From Stigmatella erecta (GTDB lineage: Bacteria; Myxococcota; Myxococcia; Myxococcales; Myxococcaceae): DNA of 64,000 nucleotides. Below the pieces are notes generated by a model. The model was not told the origin of the DNA and ran no database searches. It saw only the letters and a program-made list of their open reading frames with translations. Positions 6,958 to 16,435 of the stretch are shown one piece after another. The stretch lies in contig NZ_FOIJ01000001.1 of NCBI RefSeq assembly GCF_900111745.1, forward strand, positions 620,001 through 684,000, in the 5' to 3' direction. The stretch's first letter is position 1; the number at the start of each line of letters is the position of its first letter. A program made the translations under genes and the position numbers.

Positions 6958-9084
6958 CTAGAAGGTGTACCCGACGTTGAGCGCGGCCCGGCGCTGGTCG
7001 CCGTAGAAGCACGCCGCCTCGGAGCTGCACGACGACACGTACTCGTCGTCCAGGAGGTTGGAGACGGTGAGGGCCGCCCGCCAGTGGCTCCGCTGGTAGT
7101 GCAGCCCCAGGTCCACGAGGGTGAAGCCCGGAACCTCCAGCGTGTTGGTCCGGTCCGCGAACGAGCGGCCCGTGGCGCGCACCCCCGCCCCCGCCCCGAA
7201 GCCCGCCAGCGCCCCCTCCTGGAAGGTGTAATCGAGCCAGAGCGAGGCCATGAACTCCGCGGAGCCCACCGGCGTCTTGCCCGTCTCGAAGTCCGCCCCA
7301 TCGGTGATCTCCAAGTCGTAGAGCGACACGGCACCCAGGACGTCGAGCCCCGGCAGCAGGCTGGTGATGAGCTCAAGCTCCACGCCCCGCGAGCGCACCT
7401 CGCCGATCTGAAGCGGGTTGAAGGCGCCGTCCGTCGTCACGAAGTTCTGCCGCCGCAGCTCGAACACCGAGAGCCCCAGGGTGCTCGCCAGCCCGTCCGG
7501 CTGGAACTTCAGGCCCGCCTCCACCTGCTGGCCCGTCTCCGGCTCGAAGAGCTCGCCGTCGGCGGTGGTGCCCGCCACCGGGTTGAAGGAGCGCGCGTAG
7601 CTGACGTACGGCGCGAAGCCACTGTCGAAGGTGTAGAGCAGACCGGCCCGCCCGCTGAACGACTTGACGCTGCCGTCATAGCTGGCCGCCGGGGTGAGCT
7701 CGTTCTCCAGGTCCGTGCCCACCCAGTCGTGGCGCCCGCTCAGCACCAGGTTGAACCGCTTGGCGAACTGGAGCTGATCCTGGAGGTAGACGCCGAGCTG
7801 ATCCTGGGCCGTCTCGTTGAGCGTGTAGCGGGACTCCGGGGGCGCATAGCCGCCGTAGACCGGCTCCAGCAAGTCGAGCGGCGTGCCCGCCTCGTAGCCC
7901 TGCTCGTCCGCGATGCGGTAGTGCTTGTAATCGACGCCCAGCAGCAGCCGGTGGCGCAGGGGCCCGGTCTCCAGCCGCGCCTGCACCTGGGTGTCCACCG
8001 TGAACAGGTCCACCTTGGGCACGGTGATGAAGTTGCCCCGGGCGAGCTGCGCCTCGGCCGGATCCCCCGCGTAGCCGACGCCGTAGTAGTTCTGGAAGTC
8101 GATCTCCAGGTGGCCGTAGCGCAGGTTCTGCCGCACCGCCCAGGCATCGTTGAAGCGGTGCTCGAACTCGTAACCGGCCAGGAGCTGGTCACGCTTGAAG
8201 TGATCCAGGTCCGGCTCGCTCGTGAACAGGTCCGTGGGGATGCTCCCATAGGGCGCGTCCACGACGGTGCCCACGTAGGGCAGGAAGTTCTGGCCCTTGG
8301 TGCGGTCCAGCTGGACGCTGCCGTGCAGGGTCAGCGACGTGCGCTCGCCCGGCTTCCACGTCACGCTGGGGGCGACGAAGAGCCGGTCGTTGTTCGTGTG
8401 CTCGACCTGCGTGCCGCCCCCGCGCCCCAGGGCGGACACGCGGTAGAGGAAGTGCTCGCCCGAGTCGATGGCGCCCCCGGCGTCCACCGCCCCGTACCCG
8501 TTGCCGAACTCGTTGATGCCCGCCTCCACGTGCAGGCGCGTCTCGGCCGAGGGGCGCTTGCTCACGAGGTTGAGCAGGCCGCCCGGGTTGGTGCCGCCGT
8601 AGAGCACCGAGGAGGGGCCGCGCACCGATTCGATGCGCTCCAGCCCGAATGGTTCGATGCGCCAGGTGGCGAAGGAGCTGGCGAAGAGCTGCAGCCCGTC
8701 CAGGTAGTAGCCCGACTCCTGCGCGGAGAAGCCACGCACCAGGAACCAGTCGTTGCGCGAGTCCGCGCCGAACGTCCCCGCCCGGACGCCGGGCGTGTAG
8801 CGCGTGGCCTCGGCCACGGACTGCACCTGCTGGGCATCCATCTGCTCGCGGCCGACGACCGAGACCGCCTGCGGCGTTTCGATCAACGCCGTGTCCGTCT
8901 TGGTGCCCGCCGCGGTGCGCTCGGCGGTGTAGCCCTCGATGGGGCCCGTGGCGCTCTCCTTCTTGCCCTCCACCCGGAACGTCTCCAGGGTGATGGCGTT
9001 CCCCTCCTGCTGCTGTGCTTCCTGCGCTCCCGCTGCCGTGGCCAAGGCCAGCACCGAGACACCCGCGACGCGCCGAGAAAACAT
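6958..9084 (-). CDS. TonB-dependent siderophore receptor
   Basis: A 708-residue outer-membrane gated beta-barrel that takes up ferric siderophores with energy from TonB-ExbBD. It has an N-terminal signal peptide (SVLALATAAGAQ), then a plug domain (about 45-165: IETPQAVSVVGREQMDAQQ, YLDGLQLF, SVRGPSSVLYG, GGLLNLVSKRP), then a barrel of about 22 strands ending in the expected aromatic residue (LNVGYTF). No STN domain is evident, so it is probably not a surface-signalling transducer. AGGAG precedes the ATG. Divergent from it lies an operon of DUF3649, PepSY and DUF3325 proteins that commonly accompanies siderophore receptors, supporting the iron role. Confidence 0.92.
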   Translation of the reverse strand: MFSRRVAGVSVLALATAAGAQEAQQQEGNAITLETFRVEGKKESATGPIEGYTAERTAAGTKTDTALIETPQAVSVVGREQMDAQQVQSVAEATRYTPGVRAGTFGADSRNDWFLVRGFSAQESGYYLDGLQLFASSFATWRIEPFGLERIESVRGPSSVLYGGTNPGGLLNLVSKRPSAETRLHVEAGINEFGNGYGAVDAGGAIDSGEHFLYRVSALGRGGGTQVEHTNNDRLFVAPSVTWKPGERTSLTLHGSVQLDRTKGQNFLPYVGTVVDAPYGSIPTDLFTSEPDLDHFKRDQLLAGYEFEHRFNDAWAVRQNLRYGHLEIDFQNYYGVGYAGDPAEAQLARGNFITVPKVDLFTVDTQVQARLETGPLRHRLLLGVDYKHYRIADEQGYEAGTPLDLLEPVYGGYAPPESRYTLNETAQDQLGVYLQDQLQFAKRFNLVLSGRHDWVGTDLENELTPAASYDGSVKSFSGRAGLLYTFDSGFAPYVSYARSFNPVAGTTADGELFEPETGQQVEAGLKFQPDGLASTLGLSVFELRRQNFVTTDGAFNPLQIGEVRSRGVELELITSLLPGLDVLGAVSLYDLEITDGADFETGKTPVGSAEFMASLWLDYTFQEGALAGFGAGAGVRATGRSFADRTNTLEVPGFTLVDLGLHYQRSHWRAALTVSNLLDDEYVSSCSSEAACFYGDQRRAALNVGYTF

Positions 9085-9096
9085 GCCTGCTCCTGT

Positions 9097-9114
9097 TTTT
9101 GATTCTTAAAATCG
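9097..9114. promoter_or_regulatory. AT-rich Fur-box-like element between divergent iron genes
   Basis: The 72-bp gap between the receptor and the DUF3649 operon holds an AT-rich partial palindrome, TTTTGATTCTTAAAATCG, unlike its GC-rich surroundings. A Fur or iron-responsive operator is expected here from the gene content. The match to the classical Fur box is only partial, so this is a suggestion from position and composition. Confidence 0.25.
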
Positions 9115-9156
9115 GATTCGGCGCCCTAGCATGGGCATGTTAAGGGTGACAAGCGA

Positions 9157-9459
9157 ATGATCTCCGTGAACAGGTCCGTGGGCGCCGCGAGGGAGGTAGC
9201 CCTGCGCATCGTGGCGGCGGCGCTGGGCGGCTTCGCCCTGGCGTACACCGCCACCGCCTTCCTCAGCGTCTGGCTGCCGCTGGCCCGCACCGACCGGGTG
9301 ATGTTCGCCAGCCTCGCCTCGTTCGCCGTCTATACCGGGGCCATCCTCTATGCCTTCGCCGCCCGGACGGCCTGGCGGGCCTGCTGGGTCCTGTTCGGGC
9401 TGAGCAGCCTGCTGGCGCTGGGGGCCTTCCTGCCCGGCGGCCTGGGAGCCCGGCCATGA
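9157..9459 (+). CDS. DUF3649 small membrane protein of an iron-uptake operon
   Basis: A 100-residue integral membrane protein with three hydrophobic helices (about 20-42, 47-66, 70-92). It matches the DUF3649 pattern, a small family found almost only beside TonB-dependent siderophore receptors and PepSY proteins. Its molecular role is unestablished. Its stop overlaps the start of the PepSY gene (9456-9459, ATGA), so the two are co-translated. The start at 9157 gives MISVNRSVG; upstream AAGGGTGACAAG is a modest ribosome site. Confidence 0.75.
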   Translation: MISVNRSVGAAREVALRIVAAALGGFALAYTATAFLSVWLPLARTDRVMFASLASFAVYTGAILYAFAARTAWRACWVLFGLSSLLALGAFLPGGLGARP

Positions 9460-10976
9460 GCCTGCGACAAGCCATGGCGGGGCTGCACACCTGGGCGGGG
9501 CTGCTGGTGAGCTGGCTGCTGTTCACCATCCTCTTCGCCGGAAGCCTGGCCTGCTTCGACAAGGAGCTGACGCGGTGGATGCAGCCCGCCCTGCACCTGT
9601 CCACCGGGCCGCGCGCCTCGGCCGATCAGGTGCGGGACTGGATGCACCGCCAGGCGCCGGACGCCCACGCCTGGTGGATGCGCCCCCCGGGCCCCCGGGA
9701 GCCCTGGTGGCGCGTGGGGTATGAGCCCGATGGCGGCCTGTTCCAGGGCTTCGAGCTGGACGCGGTGAGCGGCCAGCCCCTGCCCAAGACTGCCGGGGGG
9801 GACTTCTTCTTCACCCTTCACTACGATCTGCATGCGGGCCTGAACGGCATGTACGTGGTGGGAGGGGCCGGCATCCTCATGCTGGTGTCGCTGCTCAGCG
9901 GGCTCGTCATCCACCGGCGCATCTTCCAGGACTTCTTCACCCTGCGGCCCCAGGCCACGCGCCAGCGCGCCTGGCTGGATGCCCACAACGTGCTGGGCGT
10001 CCTGGGCCTGCCCTTCCACCTGCTCATCGCCTACACGGGCCTGGCCATCTTCGTCTTCACCTATATGGATGCGGGCCTCAAGGTCGCCTACGCGGGCGAC
10101 GCCGAGCGCTTCCAGACGGAGGTCCAGCGCTCCTGGGAGCGGGAGGACATCGGCCAGCCCGCGCCCCCTCCGGTCTCCCTGGACGGGTTGATCGCCGAGG
10201 CCCAGCGCACCTGGGGCGATGGGGGCGCCGCCGGGTGGATCAGCGTCCACCACCCGGCCGATGCCGCCGCCGTCGTCTCCATCCGCCGGCGCGACGACTC
10301 GCGCATCACCGATGATCAGCGCACCGTGTCCTTCGACGCGGGTACCGGGGCGCTGCTCCACGTGCAGCCTCCGTATGATCCGGGCTACCGGCTGTACGCC
10401 TGGATGACCGGGCTGCACATGGCGCAGTACGGCGGCCAGCTGGTGCGCGGGCTCTACCTGCTGCTCGGTCTCGCGGGCTGTCTGATGCTCGTATCGGGGG
10501 TGCAGCTCTGGCTGGCCAAGCGCGAGGCCCGGGGCGTCCCCGGCATGGCGCTGGTGCGCGTCCTGAATGGCGCCGTGATGGGCGGCCTGCCGCTGGCGAG
10601 CCTCGCCCTGCTCTGGGCCAACCGCCTGGTGCCCCCGGAGCTGCCGGGGCGTGAGGTCTGGGAGGTCCGCGCCTTCCTGGCCACCTGGACGGTGGCCATC
10701 GCCTGGGCGGTGCTGCGCGCCCGGGGCGGACGGCTCACCCGGGATCAGCTCGTCGTGGGCGCCGTGCTGGCCCTGGGGCTGCCCCTGGTGAGCATCGTGC
10801 GCGCCCCCCAGGGCCACCTGGGCGCGAGCCTGGCCCGCGGAGACTGGGGGCTGGCGGCGGTGGACCTCTCCCTGCTCGGCACGGGCATTCTGTGCGGATG
10901 GCTGAGCTGGCGGCTGAGCCGGCCGAAGGCCTCCGTCTCCGAACCCTCGTCCCGCCTGGCCGAGGAGGGCGCGTGA
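9456..10976 (+). CDS. PepSY-associated TM helix protein, iron-uptake linked
   Basis: A 506-residue inner-membrane protein of the PepSY_TM (PiuB/FsrB-like) family. An N-terminal TM helix follows GLHTWAGLLVSWLLF; a periplasmic domain with a PepSY-type segment (about 55-120) leads into a second helix with LVIHRRIFQDFFTLRP, a third at LGLPFHLLIAYTGL, and further helices in the C-terminal half. Conserved His residues in HTW, HYDLHAG, HRR and HMAQYGG suggest metal or haem contacts. Members of the family have been linked to reduction or release of siderophore iron in the periplasm. It overlaps its neighbours at both ends (ATGA, TGATG), forming a tight three-gene operon. Confidence 0.85.
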   Translation: MSLRQAMAGLHTWAGLLVSWLLFTILFAGSLACFDKELTRWMQPALHLSTGPRASADQVRDWMHRQAPDAHAWWMRPPGPREPWWRVGYEPDGGLFQGFELDAVSGQPLPKTAGGDFFFTLHYDLHAGLNGMYVVGGAGILMLVSLLSGLVIHRRIFQDFFTLRPQATRQRAWLDAHNVLGVLGLPFHLLIAYTGLAIFVFTYMDAGLKVAYAGDAERFQTEVQRSWEREDIGQPAPPPVSLDGLIAEAQRTWGDGGAAGWISVHHPADAAAVVSIRRRDDSRITDDQRTVSFDAGTGALLHVQPPYDPGYRLYAWMTGLHMAQYGGQLVRGLYLLLGLAGCLMLVSGVQLWLAKREARGVPGMALVRVLNGAVMGGLPLASLALLWANRLVPPELPGREVWEVRAFLATWTVAIAWAVLRARGGRLTRDQLVVGAVLALGLPLVSIVRAPQGHLGASLARGDWGLAAVDLSLLGTGILCGWLSWRLSRPKASVSEPSSRLAEEGA

Positions 10977-11305
10977 TGCTGCTGGCGTTCGGCCTCAACT
11001 ACCTGGCGCTGCTCACCTGCTGCCTGGCGATGGCCCGGCACCACCGGGCCTTGCTGGGCCCGGCCCCTTCCCCCGGGCGCGTGGCCCTGCTCCGGGGCGT
11101 GGCCCTGACGGGGACGGCCCTGGCCCTGGGCGTCTGCATCCACCAGCAGGGTGGCGAGGTGGGCACGGTGCTCTGGCTCTGCCTGTTGATGGTCTCGGGC
11201 CTGGTGCTGGTGGGGCTGCTGGCCTGGCGCCCCCGGTGGGCCCTGCCCCTGGCGGCGGGGGCTCCCCTGGCCGGAGGCGCCATCGCCCTGCTGGGCGCGC
11301 GCTGA
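10976..11305 (+). CDS. DUF3325 small membrane protein
   Basis: A 109-residue protein with about four hydrophobic helices and an early LAMARHHRALLG. Its size, composition and place as last gene after a PepSY protein fit DUF3325, a family of unknown mechanism confined to iron-uptake operons. The ATG at 10976 overlaps the stop of the PepSY gene (TGATG), which decides between this start and an earlier in-frame ATG at 10892. Confidence 0.7.
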   Translation: MLLAFGLNYLALLTCCLAMARHHRALLGPAPSPGRVALLRGVALTGTALALGVCIHQQGGEVGTVLWLCLLMVSGLVLVGLLAWRPRWALPLAAGAPLAGGAIALLGAR

Positions 11306-11318
11306 GCCCCCGGGTCCG

Positions 11319-11996
11319 CTACGGGCCCACCGCGCGCTTCGTGCCGCGCCGCACCGCCCAGAGCGCGAGCCCGGGGAGCAGGACGATCCCGGCGAACATC
11401 ACCAGGAACGAGCCAAACCGCGCGGCGGAGGCGCCCACGGCCGCGTAGGTGGCGCAGATCCCCAGGTTGGCCAGGGCGGAGGTCCCGAAGAAGCGCCGCA
11501 GCGGCATGCGGCTGACGCCCGCGAAGACGACGGAGGACTCCGCCAGCACGGGCACTCCCCGCAGGACGAGCAGGAACCAGTGGCCATGGCGCCCGGACAG
11601 CTCGGCCAGCCGCCGCACCTCGGCCTCGCCCGCCATGCGCCGCAGGGCCGCCTCTCCGGCCCTGGCGCCCAGCAGGTAGCCCAGAGCGCAGCCCACCATC
11701 ATCCCGGCCCAGCAGGCCAGCAGGCCGCGCCAGAAGCCCAGCAGCGCCCCCGCCGCGGTGCCGATGAGGCTGGAGGGCACGGGCAGCACGAGATCCGCCG
11801 CCAGCAGCCCCCCCAGCACGAGCGCCACCTGCCCATCGGGCGGCCGCGCGTCCAGGAAGGCGCGGGTGGCCGCCTCCAGCCGCTCGCCGAAGAGGAAGAA
11901 GGGCACGAGAATCGCCGCCAGGAGCAGGCCGCAGAAGAGCGTCCAGCCCACCGCCGCGCGCTTGGCATCCAGCCTTTGCGTGAACACGGGCTTCAA
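11319..11996 (-). CDS. VTT-domain (DedA/TVP38-like) membrane protein
   Basis: A 225-residue inner-membrane protein with the SNARE-associated/VTT architecture. A first helix (LFCGLLLAAILVPFFLF) is followed by LVLPVPSSLIGTAAGALLGFWRGLLACWAGMMVG, where the PVPSS re-entrant loop and Gly-rich helix mark the family, and by RGVPVLAESSVVFAGVSRMPLRRFF, the second conserved segment. DedA/VTT proteins act as lipid scramblases or flippases (for example of undecaprenyl phosphate) and affect membrane-potential homeostasis. Which subfamily this is cannot be told. It is convergent with the DUF3325 gene and only 4 bp downstream of the GAF gene on the same strand. Confidence 0.8.
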   Translation of the reverse strand: MKPVFTQRLDAKRAAVGWTLFCGLLLAAILVPFFLFGERLEAATRAFLDARPPDGQVALVLGGLLAADLVLPVPSSLIGTAAGALLGFWRGLLACWAGMMVGCALGYLLGARAGEAALRRMAGEAEVRRLAELSGRHGHWFLLVLRGVPVLAESSVVFAGVSRMPLRRFFGTSALANLGICATYAAVGASAARFGSFLVMFAGIVLLPGLALWAVRRGTKRAVGP

Positions 11997-12000
11997 CGGC

Positions 12001-12426
12001 TCAGACGGCCCCGGAGGACAGCTTCGCGGCGGAGGCCATCAGGGCCCGCTCGCGCTCGGCGGGGATGTCCCCCTCCTCCTGGAAGGCGAGGCCCACCACG
12101 GCGAGCACCTCGCCCGCCGCGTCGAGCACCGGCAGGGCCACGGCGGCCCGTCCGGCCACGGCCTTGGCCCCGGACTTGATCCGGCCCGTGTCGTCCTCCT
12201 GGAGGTTGCAGGTCTGCACGGGTGCCTTGCGCACCTGCGCCAACCCCGCCATGCCCTTGCCCCGCGGCACATGGCGCACGGCGGCCACCACCGGGGGCGG
12301 GAGGTTGAGGGAGGCCACCAGCTCCAGGTCCTCGCCGCGCTGCACGTGCACCGAGCCCGCCATGGCGCCATGCGCCGCGGCGAAGGACTCCAGCCAGGAC
12401 TGATAGGAAGTGTTTGCTGAATCCAT
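12001..12426 (-). CDS. small GAF-domain protein
   Basis: A 141-residue single-domain protein. The pattern MAGSVHVQRGEDLELVASLNLPPPVVAAV, then GKGMAGLAQVRKAPVQTCNL and AAVALPVLDAAGEVLAVVGLAF, is that of a free-standing GAF domain like those beside kinases or redox regulators. One Cys in the third segment could serve redox sensing (fRMsr-like), but the full catalytic set is not visible. GGAGG lies seven bases before the ATG. Same strand as the VTT gene downstream and a beta-barrel gene upstream (gap 15 bp), so all three could be one transcript. Confidence 0.7.
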   Translation of the reverse strand: MDSANTSYQSWLESFAAAHGAMAGSVHVQRGEDLELVASLNLPPPVVAAVRHVPRGKGMAGLAQVRKAPVQTCNLQEDDTGRIKSGAKAVAGRAAVALPVLDAAGEVLAVVGLAFQEEGDIPAERERALMASAAKLSSGAV

Positions 12427-12441
12427 GGTGTGGCCTCCGTC

Positions 12442-13032
12442 TTAGAATCCGACGCCGAGTGTGAACGAGGCGCTGGGCTGGAACCGGTTCTGGGGTTTGA
12501 TCAACGAGGGCGCGGCGCGGAAATACGCGGCGCTCACGCCCAGCTCCCCCACCAGCTCGAGGCTGGACGAGAGCGGAAACAGGGCCCGGACGGAGGCGCC
12601 CAGCTCGGGCCCCGCGGTCTCCACGCCCGTGGGCCCCGTGTCCGAGAAGTCGAAGCCCGCGCCGTCCTCGCCCACCTGGAGCTCGGCGAAGCCGGCGCTC
12701 AAGCGCGGCTGGAGCCACCCCAGCCGCGTCTTCCAGGAGGTCAGCGTCAGGTTGGCGCGGAAGTGGGTGAGGGTTGGCTCCGGATCATGGTGGAGAAACC
12801 CCGAGCCGGTGCCACACGCCTCCAGCCCCAGCCGGGCCAGGGGGGACAGCTCCAGGCAGATGCTGGGGCGGCGGCTGGAGGTGGACGCCCCCGCGCGCAG
12901 GTTGCCGTAGTTGCGAGGGGGGCCCTCCCAGGCGCCCTCCACGGTGCCCGCGGGCTCCTCCGCCGCCGCGAGCCCTCCCCCGAGCACGGCCACGAGCAGC
13001 AGGCACCGGAACGGAAGCTGGGTTCGTCGCAT
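12442..13032 (-). CDS. putative outer-membrane beta-barrel protein with signal peptide
   Basis: A 196-residue hypothetical protein. The start MRRTQLPFRCLLLVAVLGGGLAAAEE gives a classical signal peptide. The remainder alternates polar and hydrophobic residues in short strands (NLRAGASTSS, FRANLTLTSWKTRLGWLQPRLSAGFAE, LELVGELGVSAAYFR) and ends in ASFTLGVGF, with the terminal Phe typical of outer-membrane barrels. No enzymatic motif is seen. The open frame extends to 13131, but only the inner ATG gives the secretion signal. Confidence 0.6.
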   Translation of the reverse strand: MRRTQLPFRCLLLVAVLGGGLAAAEEPAGTVEGAWEGPPRNYGNLRAGASTSSRRPSICLELSPLARLGLEACGTGSGFLHHDPEPTLTHFRANLTLTSWKTRLGWLQPRLSAGFAELQVGEDGAGFDFSDTGPTGVETAGPELGASVRALFPLSSSLELVGELGVSAAYFRAAPSLIKPQNRFQPSASFTLGVGF

Positions 13033-13180
13033 GGGAGGACCCTGGGTGCACAAGCGAGGGATTGCTCCCCGCCTTGTAGCCCAGAGACTCACCGTCCAGC
13101 CAGGGCATACGCCCCGTTGAGCGCATCCCAAGGCTCCAGGCGGGCACCGGATGGATTGATTTCTTCCAGAGCGGGCTCAG

Positions 13181-14596
<1,416 letters not shown>

Positions 14597-14750
14597 GGCT
14601 GGGGGGAGTACTCCACACCGGGCTGGGGGCTCTCCCCCTCACCCGCCCGGAGCGCTGTGGGCTAACCCACTGAAATCCTGAAAAGCATGTTCTGGCGCGG
14701 ACCTTGCGAAGGGAGGGGCTACCCCCTTCCCCGACACGAGGTCGCCCCGC

Positions 14751-16427
14751 GTGAGCACTCCCCACCGCATGCTCGGACTGGCCCGGCTGGTCTCGGCGGC
14801 CCTCTTCCTGGGGGGCTGCTTCGGCCAGGCCGAGCTGGATGTCAGCGGCCCCCTGCCCGGTGAGGAGTCCACGAACCCGGGCGGACCGGAGGCCTCGGAC
14901 TGCCCCTCCAGCGGCATCGAGCCGGGCCCCTCGCCCCTGCGGCGGCTCACGCGCTTCGAGTACAACAACACGGTGCGGGACTTGCTGGGCACCTCGCTCC
15001 AGCCCGCCGAGACGTTCACCAAGGAAGAGGAGTCGCTGGGCTTCAACAACAACGCCTACGCGCTGAACGTCACCCTGCTCCATGTGGAGCAGTGGATGGA
15101 GGCCTCGGAGACGCTGTCCGGCTCGGCGAACCTGGATGCGCTCCTGCCGTGCCAGCCCACCTCCGGCACCGAGGCCACCTGCGCCCGGCAGTTCATCGAG
15201 GCCTTCGGCAAGCGCGCCTGGCGCCGCCCCCTGGAGGCCGGCGAAGTCACCCGCCTGCTCGCGGTGTACCAGGCGGGCCGGGACCGGAAGGACTTCCTCA
15301 CCGGCATCCGGATGACGCTCCAAGCCTTCCTCCAGTCCCCCTTCTTCCTCTACCGCGTCGAGACGGGGACGCCCTCGGCCCAGGGCGTCTCCACGGTGCA
15401 GGTCACCTCCTACGAGATGGCCTCCCGGCTCTCGTACTTCCTCTGGGGCACGATGCCCGACGCGGCGCTGTTCCAGGCCGCCGAGGCCGGGGCGCTCGTC
15501 ACCCCCGCCCAGGTGGAGGCCCAGGCGCGGCGGATGATCGCCGACCCCAAGGCGCGCAAGATGGTGGCCGAGTTCCACCGCCAGTGGCTGAAGCTGGATG
15601 AGTTCTCGCACACCACCAAGGACACCACCGTCTACCCCGCCTTCGAGCCCCTGAAGGCGGCCATGCGCACCGAGACGGAGAAGTTCCTGGACTACGTCTT
15701 CTTCGACAGCGAGGGCAGCGCCTCGCTGCTGTTCGACGCGCCCTTCACCTTCGCCAACAAGCCCCTGGCGGACTTCTACGGCGCCAACGGCCCGGCGGGC
15801 AGCGCCTTCGAGAAGGTGACGGTGAACCCCTCCCAGCGCGCGGGCCTGCTCACCCAGGCCAGCTTCCTGGCGAGCCACGCCAAGCCCAACCAGAGCTCGC
15901 CCATTCACCGGGGCGTCTTCGCGCGCAAGCAGTTCCTCTGCCAGCAGCTGCCCACCCCGCCGGACGACGTGGGCGCGCCGCCGGACCCCTCGCCGGACGC
16001 CACCACGCGCGAGCGCTTCGCCGAGCACACCCGGAGCCCGGCGTGCTCGGGCTGCCACGCGCTCATCGATCCCATCGGGTTCGGCTTCGAGAACTACGAC
16101 GGGGCGGGCGCCTTCCGGACCCACGAGGGCACCCTGCCGGTGGACGCCAGCGGCAGCGTCACCCAGGCGGGGGACGCGGAGGGCAGCTACGTGGGCGCGG
16201 TGGAGCTGTCGCGCAAGTTCGCCCGGAGCACCTACGTGATGGAGTGCGTGGCCACCCAGTGGTTCCGCTATGCCAACGGCCGCGGAGAAACCACCCAGGA
16301 GCAGTGCGAGGTGCAGAACCTGAAGAAGCAGTTCACCCGGAGCGGCTTCAACCTCCGGGAGCTCCTGGTGCAGCTCACCCTGTCCGACGCCTTCCGCTAC
16401 CGCCAGCCGGCCCCCGCCGCGCAGTGA
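14751..16427 (+). CDS. secreted DUF1587/1595/1592/1588/1585 multidomain lipoprotein with CxxCH
   Basis: A 558-residue exported protein with a lipobox (FLGGC). Domains in order: DUF1587 (RLTRFEYNNTVRDLLGT, about 62-130), DUF1595 (about 145-210), DUF1592 (about 220-345), DUF1588 (about 360-455) and DUF1585 (about 470-550). The DUF1588 segment contains CSGCHALIDPIGFGFENYD; CSGCH is a c-type haem attachment motif, so a covalent haem is possible. These proteins abound in planctomycetes and myxobacteria, nearly always beside a DUF1552 gene as here, but have no proven function; a role in periplasmic polymer breakdown or electron transfer has been proposed. A GTG start (14751) is used; an ATG at 14769 also works. 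Confidence 0.85.
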   Translation: MSTPHRMLGLARLVSAALFLGGCFGQAELDVSGPLPGEESTNPGGPEASDCPSSGIEPGPSPLRRLTRFEYNNTVRDLLGTSLQPAETFTKEEESLGFNNNAYALNVTLLHVEQWMEASETLSGSANLDALLPCQPTSGTEATCARQFIEAFGKRAWRRPLEAGEVTRLLAVYQAGRDRKDFLTGIRMTLQAFLQSPFFLYRVETGTPSAQGVSTVQVTSYEMASRLSYFLWGTMPDAALFQAAEAGALVTPAQVEAQARRMIADPKARKMVAEFHRQWLKLDEFSHTTKDTTVYPAFEPLKAAMRTETEKFLDYVFFDSEGSASLLFDAPFTFANKPLADFYGANGPAGSAFEKVTVNPSQRAGLLTQASFLASHAKPNQSSPIHRGVFARKQFLCQQLPTPPDDVGAPPDPSPDATTRERFAEHTRSPACSGCHALIDPIGFGFENYDGAGAFRTHEGTLPVDASGSVTQAGDAEGSYVGAVELSRKFARSTYVMECVATQWFRYANGRGETTQEQCEVQNLKKQFTRSGFNLRELLVQLTLSDAFRYRQPAPAAQ

Positions 16428-16435
16428 GGAGAGCC

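Noticed and set aside
6094-9102. 1002-codon plus-strand frame across the kinase end and the TonB receptor
   Set aside because: It is antisense to a clear TonB-dependent receptor and out of frame with the histidine kinase; the composition is that of a GC-rich shadow.
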